Shown in pieces: positions 7,816 through 14,908 of a DNA stretch of 26,263 nucleotides. Position 1 is the stretch's first letter. Every line of letters begins with the position of its first letter. The position numbers and the translations under genes were made by a program. The notes below the pieces were generated by a model. That model searched no databases. It was not told the origin of the DNA and worked only from the letters and a program-made list of their open reading frames with translations. The stretch comes from a virus: IMG/VR virus record IMGVR_UViG_3300043464_000286, positions 1 to 26,263 of that record. One strand, written 5' to 3'.

Positions 7816-8178
7816 TCAAGCCAAGAATTTCAGTTTATAAATCGTAGACAAGTACAAGCCAAATATGGCGTCTAACAGGTTTTGCAGCGTCGTGTCGTCT
7901 TTACTGACGACTTTATACCGCATTTCCTCAAGTTCCTTAAGTTCCTTTTCCAAAAAGTCAAGCACGTTGTTGGACTTTTGGGCAGAGGCTAGGGCAATTG
8001 GGCCGATTAGCCCGTGCCGCCCCTGATAGGCTTCGGCAAAGTCGTCCGCGAGCGGAATGATGCCCTCGTAAAACTTCTGTAGCGCCTTGTGCTTGGCGTA
8101 GTTACGGGTATTCAGGTGCGTGGAATGGGTCACATCCCGCGCTAGAAATAGCCGTCCGATAAAGACTTCGCAGGTCAT
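7816..8178 (-). CDS. Dps/ferritin-like helical phage protein (DUF5856-type)
   Basis: This 120-aa all-helical protein has RDVTHSTHLNTRNYAKHKAL and QKFYEGIIPLADDFAEAYQG in its first half. The H-x2-TH-x2-T-x2-YA-x-H-x-AL-x2-FY pattern is the signature I associate with the DUF5856 family and, more distantly, with the first metal-binding helices of Dps/ferritin-like proteins. Its ATG overlaps the portal stop (ATGA at 8175-8178), so its translation is probably coupled to the portal. Such genes commonly lie next to portal genes. Whether it stores metal, binds DNA or is structural cannot be said from sequence. Confidence 0.82.
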   Translation of the reverse strand: MTCEVFIGRLFLARDVTHSTHLNTRNYAKHKALQKFYEGIIPLADDFAEAYQGRHGLIGPIALASAQKSNNVLDFLEKELKELEEMRYKVVSKDDTTLQNLLDAIFGLYLSTIYKLKFLA

Positions 8179-10358
8179 TGCGGCGGTAACTCCATCGGCA
8201 TTTGTGCGGGCATTTCCATCGGCATTTCAGCCTCTCTAGGGGCCGGGGCTACAAGGTCGTTGGCGGACAGCATCCCGCTAATCGTGCCCATTACGATGTC
8301 CTGAATCTGCTCTTCGGACATACCCGCCTGAACCGCGCTGATACGCTTGGTTTCGGCGTCATACGCCTTAATCTGCGCTTCCTGCTCCTTGATCCGCAGT
8401 TCCGTGGCTTCCATCGAGCGCGAGACGTTCTGAAGCATCTGGAACATCTGATCCATCTCAGCGCTCATCGCCTCAATCTGCTGGTTAGCAGCCTGCAACG
8501 CTGGATCTTCGTCTGGATCGGCAAGCAGTTTCGGATCAATCGTCTTGGAGAGACGCTTGGCAATTTCCTGCGCTCCCGGCCAGTCCATGTTCTTAACGAA
8601 CAGGTCGCCAGCCACGCCCCAAAGGTTCGGGTTGGCTTGCAGGATTTGCGACATCGCGTCCATCGCCTCTTGGCGCTTGGTCATGTAAGACGGGCCGGTC
8701 GTGACGGCTACGTCGTACTTACCAACGGACGGGTTGTAGATTTTCTCGATAACCACGCCAGCCTGATCTACCAACTTGCGGACAGGCTCTTGCTGCATTG
8801 GGTCGATACGCACCGTCGAGGTTTCCCCGTCGATGCCGATGATGCGAGCGATACGCTGGGTATCGTAAATCTTCGGAATCAAGTCAACGAGTTGACGCGT
8901 AACGTAGCGGATAGCGCGGGCAAGGTTATCTACGTAATGATATGACCCCGTATCGCCCTGACGTTCACGCGCCAATATGGCCCGACCCGAGCGCTCGTTC
9001 GACGTGGCGCCAAGGCTAGAGTCATAGTAGCCCGTCGTAGACTTAATGTCGTCCGACGCGCCCATCTTAGCCTGAATAAGGCCCGTTTGTGCAAGGGGTG
9101 GGGCGGCACGTTGGGGCAGCGGCAGCATGTTGCCAGCGCCGTCCGTAACGTCAGGATTGACCTCCAAATACGGCCAGTTCTGGGTATTGGCGGTCTTCCA
9201 CTGATGCTCGTATCCCTCAAACTGCCCACCGTAGCCGATAAACGGCGCTTTGGGAGCCAAGGCGAGCATTTCCGCCTCTTGGGATACCCAGTAGTTGTAC
9301 ATGCGCTGCGCGTCTTTAGCGTTACGCACGAGGCCGCTGATGTAGATACGGCCTTCAACCTCGTACTCGTTGCCAACAACGCGGACAACCGGAATCGACT
9401 TACCCGGCCACTCCTGCTCTTCCAGCACCTCATAGCCGTTCGTCTTCATCCACTTGATCTTGCGGATGTCTACGTCACGGGTGCGAACAGGGGCAAGGCC
9501 CATAGCCTCCATCTGCGCGGCTTCGGGCGAGTCGGCGTAGGCGGTCATGCCGCCCGGATACAGGTTTAACTTCGCTTTTTCGTAGTAAGCGTAGAAGTAT
9601 TCCGCAATCCGTACTGAATCGTCGGTAATCCACTGCGCCAGATTCTCGTCACCAATACCACGGCTCTGGATCGACGAGATGGGTTCGGCGTCAGGAAAAT
9701 GACGCTCAAACTCCTCACGGGGCATGTCCTCGGTTATAAAACACCATTCTGCATCGGCTCCGCACGGGTCTTGGATGTGCGGGTCCATATATACCGAGAA
9801 CGAGTTACGAACGCGAGCGATACGGATGTCTTGGTCGAACGAATCGGGGTCGCAATACTCGGTCAGGATGCGGATATAGCCTTCGCCGTACGTGACCTGA
9901 TTCTCACAGGCCGTGTCGTAGGCAACGTCCGCATCCGAGATGTACTCGATGTGCCGGACGATACCGTCAAACACCTCGGCGACTTCAATGTCCGCCTTGT
10001 CATCGACCGGGATGACCTTGCCCGCAGGGCGGTTCTGGCGCTGGTCGTTAGTGACCTGGCGCACATGCTGCGGCAGCTTGTTGATCGTCAAGCACGGTCG
10101 TGCGTTGATCGTCTGACCCTGCACCGCGCCACGGGTGGCTAAGACCTCTTGCGGCCACTGCCAGCGGTTATCTGGGCTACCTGCCATAAAGCGCAGGTCG
10201 TCCAGTTCGCTGTCCCGAGACTCGCTATAAGCCGTCAGGGACAACTGCATCCGGGTACGCGCTTGGGCGAGAATATCGCCCGTACTACGCGCACGGCGGC
10301 TCTCGGGCGTATTAGCCACCTGAGCCGCGCCCTTCATCCCTGTCGGGTCTTTAGCCAT
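8175..10358 (-). CDS. Portal protein, P22-like
   Basis: This 727-aa protein forms the dodecameric ring at the DNA-entry vertex. The N-terminal region, with INARPCLTINKLPQHV followed by VTNDQRQNRP near residues 85-110, is characteristic of P22-type portals. A helical core with GEGYIRI (about 155), FSVYMDP (about 187) and the SNERSGRAI block (about 450) follows. Residues about 610-690 are coiled-coil predicted, matching the position of the P22 portal barrel. The tail is low-complexity Met/Pro/Glu (EMPMEMPAQMPMELPPQ). The length is close to P22 gp1 (725 aa). Its start overlaps the stop of the 45-aa gene (TAATG). Confidence 0.95.
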   Translation of the reverse strand: MAKDPTGMKGAAQVANTPESRRARSTGDILAQARTRMQLSLTAYSESRDSELDDLRFMAGSPDNRWQWPQEVLATRGAVQGQTINARPCLTINKLPQHVRQVTNDQRQNRPAGKVIPVDDKADIEVAEVFDGIVRHIEYISDADVAYDTACENQVTYGEGYIRILTEYCDPDSFDQDIRIARVRNSFSVYMDPHIQDPCGADAEWCFITEDMPREEFERHFPDAEPISSIQSRGIGDENLAQWITDDSVRIAEYFYAYYEKAKLNLYPGGMTAYADSPEAAQMEAMGLAPVRTRDVDIRKIKWMKTNGYEVLEEQEWPGKSIPVVRVVGNEYEVEGRIYISGLVRNAKDAQRMYNYWVSQEAEMLALAPKAPFIGYGGQFEGYEHQWKTANTQNWPYLEVNPDVTDGAGNMLPLPQRAAPPLAQTGLIQAKMGASDDIKSTTGYYDSSLGATSNERSGRAILARERQGDTGSYHYVDNLARAIRYVTRQLVDLIPKIYDTQRIARIIGIDGETSTVRIDPMQQEPVRKLVDQAGVVIEKIYNPSVGKYDVAVTTGPSYMTKRQEAMDAMSQILQANPNLWGVAGDLFVKNMDWPGAQEIAKRLSKTIDPKLLADPDEDPALQAANQQIEAMSAEMDQMFQMLQNVSRSMEATELRIKEQEAQIKAYDAETKRISAVQAGMSEEQIQDIVMGTISGMLSANDLVAPAPREAEMPMEMPAQMPMELPPQ

Positions 10359-10495
10359 TACTTGCCCTTCTTACCGGCTTTGCGCTTGACCGAGAACGCG
10401 ATGGCAACGGCTTGCTTTACCGGCTTGCCAGCCTTCACTTCAGCGCGAATGTTCTTGCGAAAAGCCCCCTTAGAGGCGGACTTTACGAGAGGCAT
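10358..10495 (-). CDS. Basic 45-aa phage protein (DUF6496-type)
   Basis: The sequence is [20 protein letters not shown], then [21 protein letters not shown] and a KKGK end. The pattern KSxSKxAFxKNIxxEhxAGKPxKQAVAIAxSVxR is a very common tiny phage protein that I recall as DUF6496. It is strongly basic with one amphipathic helix. It overlaps both neighbours by TAATG junctions (10356-10360 and 10493-10497). Encoded between terminase and portal, it may assist packaging or DNA binding; this is inference. Confidence 0.88.
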   Translation of the reverse strand: MPLVKSASKGAFRKNIRAEVKAGKPVKQAVAIAFSVKRKAGKKGK

Positions 10496-10683
10496 TAACG
10501 CATACCCCGTTTCATCGGAGTCGGTCGGAAATCGACCGCAGTGCGGATCATATCCTCGTTAACGCGCTTCGGCATACGCGGAGCAGGCATCCGGGGCTTC
10601 TGCATCCGGCTGTTTTGGATCATGTCACCGACTGTTGCGCCGGGGGACACGCCGATTGGACCGGGGTTTTTCTTTCCGTACAT
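10495..10683 (-). CDS. Pro/Met/Arg-rich 62-aa protein
   Basis: This 62-aa protein ([20 protein letters not shown]...) is disordered-looking and rich in Pro, Met, Arg and Gly. It contains a short repeat, [15 protein letters not shown], and ends PTPMKRGMR. It follows the 57-aa gene by five bases and overlaps the DUF6496-type gene by TAATG. It belongs to a run of four tiny mostly basic genes between terminase and portal. I do not recognise a domain. Confidence 0.72.
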   Translation of the reverse strand: MYGKKNPGPIGVSPGATVGDMIQNSRMQKPRMPAPRMPKRVNEDMIRTAVDFRPTPMKRGMR

Positions 10684-10688
10684 GTTTC

Positions 10689-10862
10689 TTAGCCTTTTTT
10701 GGAGGTTTTACGGGGTTTTCGGGCGGTAAGGGCTGACTTTCTGAAATTGGCAGCCGTTGGAGCGCCCTTAGAACCCGGTTTACGCATCTTTTCGCCCGAT
10801 CCCGCAGCGATTCGAGCGCGTTTAGCATGAATGTTCGCATATAGTCCCTTTTTTGCAGCCAT
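10689..10862 (-). CDS. Basic 57-aa phage protein (KGLYANIHAKR family)
   Basis: The protein starts MAAKKGLYANIHAKRARIAA, continues GSGEKMRKPGSKGAPTAANF and ends in a Lys/Arg-rich tail. The motif KGL(Y/W)ANIHAKRxRIxxGSGE(K/R)MRKPGSKGAPT is one I recognise in many phages as a free-standing small ORF. Conservation of this motif shows that this frame, and not the longer overlapping minus-strand frame, is the real gene. It starts one base after the stop of the 86-aa gene. Function unknown; high positive charge suggests nucleic-acid contact. Confidence 0.88.
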   Translation of the reverse strand: MAAKKGLYANIHAKRARIAAGSGEKMRKPGSKGAPTAANFRKSALTARKPRKTSKKG

Positions 10863-10863
10863 T

Positions 10864-11124
10864 TCAGCATTTCCATCGTTTTAAAGATGCTTTAGCGCGT
10901 TCGGCTGGCCCCTTGGCGTTGCGAACGACCCCTTTCATGCGGGCGCAAAACGACTTTTTACGTCCTGCGTCCGCTTTTGTCTTCGGACTGGGCGCCGGAG
11001 CCTTCAAATTAGACCCCGTTGCACGATTATATTTTGCACGGCCTTTCGCGGTCAATCCCGCCCCTCTTGACACGGACTGCTTTTCTCCTCTACCAACTGA
11101 GAGGCTGACAGACTTCTTAGCCAT
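10864..11124 (-). CDS. Basic 86-aa phage protein (DUF6321-type)
   Basis: Starting at the ATG that overlaps the terminase stop (TAATG at 11122-11126), the product is 86 aa, strongly basic and ends in KRWKC. The block LTAKGRAKYNRATGSNLKAP followed by GRKKSFCARMKGV is a motif I recall from small phage proteins called DUF6321. Two internal cysteines are present, one in the conserved SFCARM motif and one at the C-terminus. An ATG five codons upstream exists but lies inside the terminase gene. The role is unknown; clustering with terminase and portal suggests packaging or head assembly. Confidence 0.86.
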   Translation of the reverse strand: MAKKSVSLSVGRGEKQSVSRGAGLTAKGRAKYNRATGSNLKAPAPSPKTKADAGRKKSFCARMKGVVRNAKGPAERAKASLKRWKC

Positions 11125-12653
11125 TAAGCACCCATCCAAGTGTTAATCATGCCGCTCTCGCGGCTCGTGGTAATCGTGCGCGGTCGCTCGCGGTATTCGC
11201 GGTGCGCCACTGGATACGCAAACGTGACGGCGATGGCATCGGCAGCGTCAGGCGATGCAAGGCCACGCGATTTCATGTCTTTCTTCGACTCCAACAAGAT
11301 GGAGCCAGAGGAATTAATTTTCTGTTTTGGTCCTGTTAGGTCAGCCTTTAACTGCCTATCATTGGGTAGCGCAGCGTCTTTCAGCCACGACTTCATTTCG
11401 CCCCACAACTCTGCACGCTTGTTCTGCCACATAGCCGGGGTCTTAGACTTCCATCCGAAGTTAACGCCACGCACCACCTTATAGCGCTGCTCTTTCAAGC
11501 GATCAAGGATGCCGTAGCCTAATCCGCCTTCGTCGAGGACGACGAGTGTGGGCTGGTACTCTTCAATCGCGTCGATAACTCGGCCAACAATCTCCATTGT
11601 GTCTTCGCCTTTAAAGCGCTTGATAGCAAGAATGTCTCGCCCCTTACGCACGGCAATAACCGTGGAGTCAGCGCCAGATCGAGCAGGGTCTACGCCAATC
11701 ACTATCGGTGCGGTTTCGTCTTTATAAGCAGAGCGAGCAATAGCCTGATCCACCAGGCTAGGAGGAATAAACTGATCATCACCCTCAGAAGGAAACTCGC
11801 CATAGACTTCCACCTTGGCTTGCGGTGAGTCGATGCCGTATTCGTCGATGATCTGCTGATAAACGGACTTATCCGTCTCTTCAACGGTGCGAGCGTCAAT
11901 GTTGCGGGTGTTCCAGAACGCACGCTTAGAGTGGAACGCCTCGAAGAAGTAGCCCTCGTTACGACGGGGGTTACTGAACGACATCCAGAAACGGTGCGGA
12001 GTGTTCTCCGTAAAGAAGCCTGCCGTCACCGACCAGATAGGGTCAGGGATACCGGAGGCTTCGTCGAAGATGACCATAACGCCGTCAAAGTTGTGGACAC
12101 CGGCATACGAGTCGGGGTTCTCTTCGGACCACAGGCGACCCTCAACGGACCAGTAGCGCGTACCTTTTTTAAGGTCACGTTCAACGAGTTCGGCAAGCCA
12201 TTTAGCAGGCATCACGCGGGTGGCGCTAATCTCAAACCAATGCGAATTGATGAGGAGCGCTGCCCACTTAGTAATTTCTGCCCATGTGATCGAGCGTAAC
12301 TGCGCTTCTGAGTTAGCCGACACAATGGTCGTTGAGCCAATCCTCGTACTCAGCATCCAGAGGATAAGCCACGACACCAGCGCAGACTTACCGATACCGC
12401 GACCCGAAGCCGTAGCCATACGCAGGACTTCGTAAGAGGTTGCGGTCTTATTCTTGGCTACGTGGGCGGCGATGTCGCGCAGGATTTCCCGCTGCCACTT
12501 ACGCGGACCCTTGAAGTGTTCTAAAGGCGTACCTTTCTGGCCCCAAGGGAAAGCGAGTAGCACGAAGGCCTCTGGGTCGTCCTTAATCACGGGCGACCAG
12601 AGTTTGCTCATCAGCAACTCTTCTTCTTCGGGGCTATAGATCGGCTGTTGCAC
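11124..12653 (-). CDS. terL: Terminase large subunit (packaging ATPase and nuclease)
   Basis: This 509-aa motor pumps DNA into the head and cuts it. The ATPase domain has Walker A ASGRGIGKS at 82-90, Walker B VMVIFDE near 192-198 and a coupling SFSNP motif near 225-229. The RNase-H-like nuclease domain has GVDPARSGAD (D322), VVLDEGG (D374) and SPDAADAIAVTFA (D469/D472). The start is GTG at 12653 with GAAGGA seven bases upstream; it overlaps the small-terminase stop by 20 bases. All catalytic residues expected for the family are present. Confidence 0.96.
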   Translation of the reverse strand: MQQPIYSPEEEELLMSKLWSPVIKDDPEAFVLLAFPWGQKGTPLEHFKGPRKWQREILRDIAAHVAKNKTATSYEVLRMATASGRGIGKSALVSWLILWMLSTRIGSTTIVSANSEAQLRSITWAEITKWAALLINSHWFEISATRVMPAKWLAELVERDLKKGTRYWSVEGRLWSEENPDSYAGVHNFDGVMVIFDEASGIPDPIWSVTAGFFTENTPHRFWMSFSNPRRNEGYFFEAFHSKRAFWNTRNIDARTVEETDKSVYQQIIDEYGIDSPQAKVEVYGEFPSEGDDQFIPPSLVDQAIARSAYKDETAPIVIGVDPARSGADSTVIAVRKGRDILAIKRFKGEDTMEIVGRVIDAIEEYQPTLVVLDEGGLGYGILDRLKEQRYKVVRGVNFGWKSKTPAMWQNKRAELWGEMKSWLKDAALPNDRQLKADLTGPKQKINSSGSILLESKKDMKSRGLASPDAADAIAVTFAYPVAHREYRERPRTITTSRESGMINTWMGA

Positions 12654-13122
12654 GTTCGTCCTTCAGGGTTAGCGGCTCAGTAGCCTCATGCGCTAATTGA
12701 TCCGGTGTAGCGTCAAATACGCGGCCCGCCAAGACGCGAGATTCTGCCTCTTGCAGCGCGGCGACAATACTAATCTGGGATTTGATATCAACTTGGACTT
12801 GCTGCTTGGCGACCCATCCGTGAAGGTGGGTAAGCAGGGCGAGGGCTGCCTTGCTATCTCCCTCAAGCGCGGCAGAGCGCAATTGAGTCGCCGCCTCAAC
12901 CTCAGAGTCCGCACGACCTTTCCCCTCAGCGACCGCAGCCGCGTTATCTAACTGGCAGAGTCTACGGTACTCGACGGGCAACAACCCAGCCGCAAAGGCC
13001 AAGGCATCACCCTTCAGCCCGAGTTTAGCGGCGTCGTAAATCTTTTGCAGAACCTCCGGCGATGCCTTCAGTTCACGAGGCGCAAAAGGAATGGACTTAA
13101 AGGATTCTGTTACGAGGTTCAT
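12634..13122 (-). CDS. terS: Terminase small subunit (putative)
   Basis: From the ATG at 13122 the product is 162 aa. Residues about 18-65 (SPEVLQKIYDAAKLGLKGDA... LLPVEYRRLCQLD) form a helix-turn-helix-like region, followed by a long helical segment with a QLRSAALEGDSKAALALLTH motif and a conserved WVAKQQVQVDIKSQISI strand-helix near 100-118. This is the usual layout of small terminases: DNA-binding head, then oligomerisation coil. It lies immediately upstream of, and overlaps, the large subunit. A longer reading to 13206 exists but runs deeper into the Cys-rich gene, so it is less likely. Confidence 0.85.
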   Translation of the reverse strand: MNLVTESFKSIPFAPRELKASPEVLQKIYDAAKLGLKGDALAFAAGLLPVEYRRLCQLDNAAAVAEGKGRADSEVEAATQLRSAALEGDSKAALALLTHLHGWVAKQQVQVDIKSQISIVAALQEAESRVLAGRVFDATPDQLAHEATEPLTLKDERATADL

Positions 13123-13300
13123 ACCGGAACTCTTTGCCAGAACAGGCGGGAACGTCAGACATCCAGCCGTGGTGGGTGGCATGGGCACACCAGACCTTTT
13201 CAGCAACCTTAGTCACTTCAGCAGCCCAGAAGCAAGATCGGCACACCAAAGCCTTGGCAGCAAACTCTAACCACTCTGCCTCAGACATCTGTATCGGCAT
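13097..13300 (-). CDS. Cys-rich zinc-ribbon-like 67-aa protein
   Basis: From the ATG at 13300 the product is 67 aa with cysteines at 20, 23, 38 and 53 (CRSC, WCAHATHHGW, PACSG). The C-x2-C-x14-C-x14-C spacing plus nearby histidines suggests a small metal-binding fold. It is the first gene of the minus-strand late operon and overlaps the small terminase by 26 bases. Starts at 13339 or 13288 are also possible, and none has a strong Shine-Dalgarno. It may be a transcription or packaging regulator; unproven. Confidence 0.68.
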   Translation of the reverse strand: MPIQMSEAEWLEFAAKALVCRSCFWAAEVTKVAEKVWCAHATHHGWMSDVPACSGKEFRYEPRNRIL

Positions 13301-13334
13301 ACCGAGACTGTAACAGAAGGTTTGGCGAGGAGAA

Positions 13335-13505
13335 AGCAACGTGCAGGGTGATCCTGCCGGGAGGCCGCGATCTCCAACAACCGTGGAGCCTGTGTGCCGA
13401 GGCGGAAGCGTCTAGGGATACGTTTAGTGCCTTAGATGGTGCATCCCTTGCGGGCTGCTTCAGTTACCTCTCGGTCGCTACCAGCGCATCTGGTCAGACG
13501 TTGCT
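13335..13505 (+). ncRNA. Candidate structured RNA, 171 nt, four-armed fold
   Basis: The ends AGCAACGT (13335-13342) and ACGTTGCT (13498-13505) form a perfect 8-bp closing helix. Directly inside are GCAGG/CCTGC (13343-13347 with 13353-13357), GGAG/CTCC (13360-13363 with 13372-13375), a long arm CCGAG/CTCGG (13397-13401 with 13470-13474) containing GAAGC/GCTTC, AGGGAT/ATCCCT and GTGCC/GGTGC, and finally ACCAG/CTGGT (13480-13484 with 13490-13494). Several pairs are G-U only if the plus strand is the RNA. No known RNA family is recognised. A GAGGAG Shine-Dalgarno at 13327 followed by GTG at 13341 would give only a 24-codon peptide, and the overlapping 66-codon ORF lacks a good start. The fold was drawn by eye. 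Confidence 0.5.
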
Positions 13506-13536
13506 AATAAAGGATAACGGTAAAAGGTTTATTAGC
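13503..13536 (+). promoter_or_regulatory. 9-bp hairpin competing with the closing helix of the RNA candidate
   Basis: GCTAATAAA (13503-13511) and TTTATTAGC (13528-13536) are perfect inverted repeats around a 16-base loop. The first three bases are also used by the 8-bp closing helix of 13335-13505, so both cannot be complete at once, an arrangement seen in RNA switches. A near-copy GCGTTAATAAA follows at 13542-13552 and could pair with the same arm. Confidence 0.5.
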
Positions 13537-13618
13537 GAAGAGCGTTAATAAAAAAAATTAAAAAGTTTTTGTGAGGGCATCGTAATCGTGACCGGCCAAC
13601 GCCATGCCCCACCCCCCC

Positions 13619-13798
13619 TGTTGTTTTGCCACAACACCCTGTTGTGCGTGTACCACAAGCCTAGACGCGAATGGTTATCGTTATGCGTAAGAGAATCGTT
13701 TGCAATACGTTATGTTGCGTAGATGCAACACGTTGCGTTTGTGCAACATGACCTGGATGTGGCGTAGATGCAACAGTGAGTGTTGCGTGGATGCAACA
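13619..13798. repeat. Cluster of 18-bp dyads (iteron/operator-like)
   Basis: Four units fit TGTTGC-GTNNNT-GCAACA: 13713-13730 (TGTTGCGTAGATGCAACA), 13731-13748 (CGTTGCGTTTGTGCAACA), 13758-13775 (TGTGGCGTAGATGCAACA) and 13781-13798 (TGTTGCGTGGATGCAACA). A fifth with a variant half-site is TGTTGTTTTGCCACAACA at 13619-13636, and a degenerate one lies at 13642-13658 (TTGTG-N7-CACAA). The half-site symmetry suggests sites for a dimeric DNA-binding protein such as a repressor or replication initiator. Confidence 0.8.
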
Positions 13799-14053
13799 AA
13801 GGGAGAGAGAAGCCGTAACAGAGAGAGTGTCTGTTAGTAATGTCAGTACGTAGTCATTTTTCTAAACATAGTTTCTATACATCATTTCTTTTTCGATTTT
13901 GTTGATTGACTCTTTACTACTTACTAACACTATCCTTTAAGCCTTGTTTTTCAGCCATTTACGTCACAGCAACTTTTAGCCTTTTCGCTACCGACATTTC
14001 TACTGACACTCTCACAAATACATAGCATCGAGGGATACTATCTTTCGTAAAAT

Positions 14054-14092
14054 AATCCTTTACATGATTAGATGGCTAGGTTATAAAGGATT
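14054..14092 (+). promoter_or_regulatory. Early promoter inside a 9-bp inverted repeat
   Basis: TTTACA at 14059-14064 and TATAAA at 14082-14087, spaced 17 bases, each match the sigma70 consensus at five of six positions. The perfect inverted repeat AATCCTTTA (14054-14062) and TAAAGGATT (14084-14092) overlaps both boxes. Its half-sites are 30 bp apart centre to centre, about three DNA turns. A protein binding both halves would block the promoter. Further octamer copies are at 13508-13515 and 13932-13939. The promoter is expected to drive the early operon beginning at 14132. Confidence 0.75.
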
Positions 14093-14131
14093 TGTTGACA
14101 GACAACTACCAGGTAACACGGAGCAACTGCA

Positions 14132-14347
14132 ATGCCATCAGCCACATTTGTATATCACGGTGCAAACAAAACGATGACGGCAAGCCTTATGCCGTCTCGT
14201 ATCTTCACCGTTGTCTACGGTATTTCGCCTAACAGCACAGAAGAAGAAGTCATCTTTAAAGGTAGCATCTCGCAAGAAATGATCAGCAAGATCATGCCGA
14301 CTGCTACCGCCAAAGGCTTCACTTCGGTTCGCGTCACTCACCCGTAA
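14132..14347 (+). CDS. Early small protein (71 aa)
   Basis: First gene of the early operon, starting about 38 bases after the predicted transcription start, with GGAG eight bases before the ATG. The product opens MPSATFVYHGANKTMTASLM and has a central VVYGISPNSTEEEVIFKG segment followed by a helix and a final TSVRVTHP strand, suggesting a small alpha/beta fold. No membrane segment and no recognised family. As the promoter-proximal early gene it is a candidate host-takeover or regulatory protein; this is inference. Confidence 0.8.
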   Translation: MPSATFVYHGANKTMTASLMPSRIFTVVYGISPNSTEEEVIFKGSISQEMISKIMPTATAKGFTSVRVTHP

Positions 14348-14361
14348 CGGAGTACCTAGCA

Positions 14362-14613
14362 ATGTTTAGCCATTCAGACTTTGAAGCCAACCCGAAAAAG
14401 TACGAGTCAGTAAAAACGGCTCGCGTCGCTTCTCATGTATTTACAGAGAACGGCTCTGACGATCTTGCAAAGGGTCAATTTGTCGCCGTTCGCCACATTC
14501 GCAATGCCTATAACGGCTTGCGTCGTCGCATGGAGCCGGTTTACAGCATCACCGCAAGCGGCAAGGTGTGGGGTGTGATGTTCGCTTCTAACCTCTCTGA
14601 CTTCGTTCTGTAA
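14362..14613 (+). CDS. Early small protein (83 aa)
   Basis: The 83-aa product starts MFSHSDFEANPKKYESVKTA and contains GQFVAVRHIRNAYNGLRRRM followed by PVYSITASGKVWGVMFASNL. The second half looks like a small beta fold ending in hydrophobic residues. The Shine-Dalgarno and spacer before the ATG (GTACCTAGCAATG at 14352-14364) is repeated exactly before the next gene. I do not recognise the family. Confidence 0.82.
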   Translation: MFSHSDFEANPKKYESVKTARVASHVFTENGSDDLAKGQFVAVRHIRNAYNGLRRRMEPVYSITASGKVWGVMFASNLSDFVL

Positions 14614-14626
14614 GGGGTACCTAGCA

Positions 14627-14908
14627 ATGCAAAACAATTATGAGCGCGACTACAACATCCGCGCAGAGTTGCCAGAGTTTGACGCTTACGATGACGGACG
14701 CTTTCAAGCGCTGACGCTCACCCTTGACGATGGGCGCTTCATTGTCATCACGGACACAGACGGCATGGATTATCCGACGTTGGATAACTTCAACGTGTGC
14801 GTGTACGCATCTGAGGACGCTTTCGGTGAGTGTCCGATCGCCTCTGCTACGTCTGACAATTTCAACAACATTGAGGCGGCTATTGCTGCCGTGGAGTGTG
14901 CAAAGTGA
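14627..14908 (+). CDS. Acidic early small protein (93 aa)
   Basis: The 93-aa acidic product (MQNNYERDYNIRAELPEFDA...) has strands around LTLTLDDGRFIVITDTDG and FNVCVYASEDAFGEC, and a final helix with NNIEAAIAAVECAK. Its start lies in the second copy of the GTACCTAGCAATG junction (14617-14629). Its stop overlaps the next gene by GTGA (14905-14908). The Asp/Glu-rich surface is typical of phage proteins that mimic DNA or bind basic host partners, but no family is recognised. Confidence 0.82.
   Translation: MQNNYERDYNIRAELPEFDAYDDGRFQALTLTLDDGRFIVITDTDGMDYPTLDNFNVCVYASEDAFGECPIASATSDNFNNIEAAIAAVECAK

Larger units (their letters stand above)
13537..14131. other. Non-coding control region, possible replication origin
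   Basis: No convincing gene lies between the structured segment and the first early gene. In order it holds A-rich sequence (13545-13570), a C-run, the dyad cluster (13619-13798), a 6-bp inverted repeat TAACAG/CTGTTA (13816-13836), a strikingly AT/T-rich stretch (about 13850-14090), copies of the octamer ATCCTTTA, and the early promoter. Iteron-like dyads beside an AT-rich stretch at the point where late and early genes diverge is a common plan for a phage origin or control region. Origin function is inference. Confidence 0.5.

Noticed and set aside
8202-8945. A 247-codon plus-strand ORF antisense to the portal
   Set aside because: It is His/Arg/Leu-rich shadow sequence without motifs, opposite a conserved portal gene.
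10625-10876. An 83-codon minus-strand ORF between terminase and portal
   Set aside because: The same DNA encodes a well-recognised 57-aa phage protein in another minus frame (10689-10862), with exact junctions to its neighbours.
12600-12640. A second CTGATGA on the minus strand (near 12608) as a possible hammerhead
   Set aside because: No GAAA box or pairing stems lie around it; it is ordinary terminase coding sequence.
13348-13548. A 66-codon plus-strand ORF in the control region
   Set aside because: The GTG start has no spaced Shine-Dalgarno and the product has no recognised motif. The helices of the RNA candidate explain the segment better, though coding is not excluded.
13801-13850. TAACAG/CTGTTA hairpin as a rho-independent terminator
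   Set aside because: The stem is short and AT-rich and no T-run follows directly; kept only as a minor inverted repeat in the control region.
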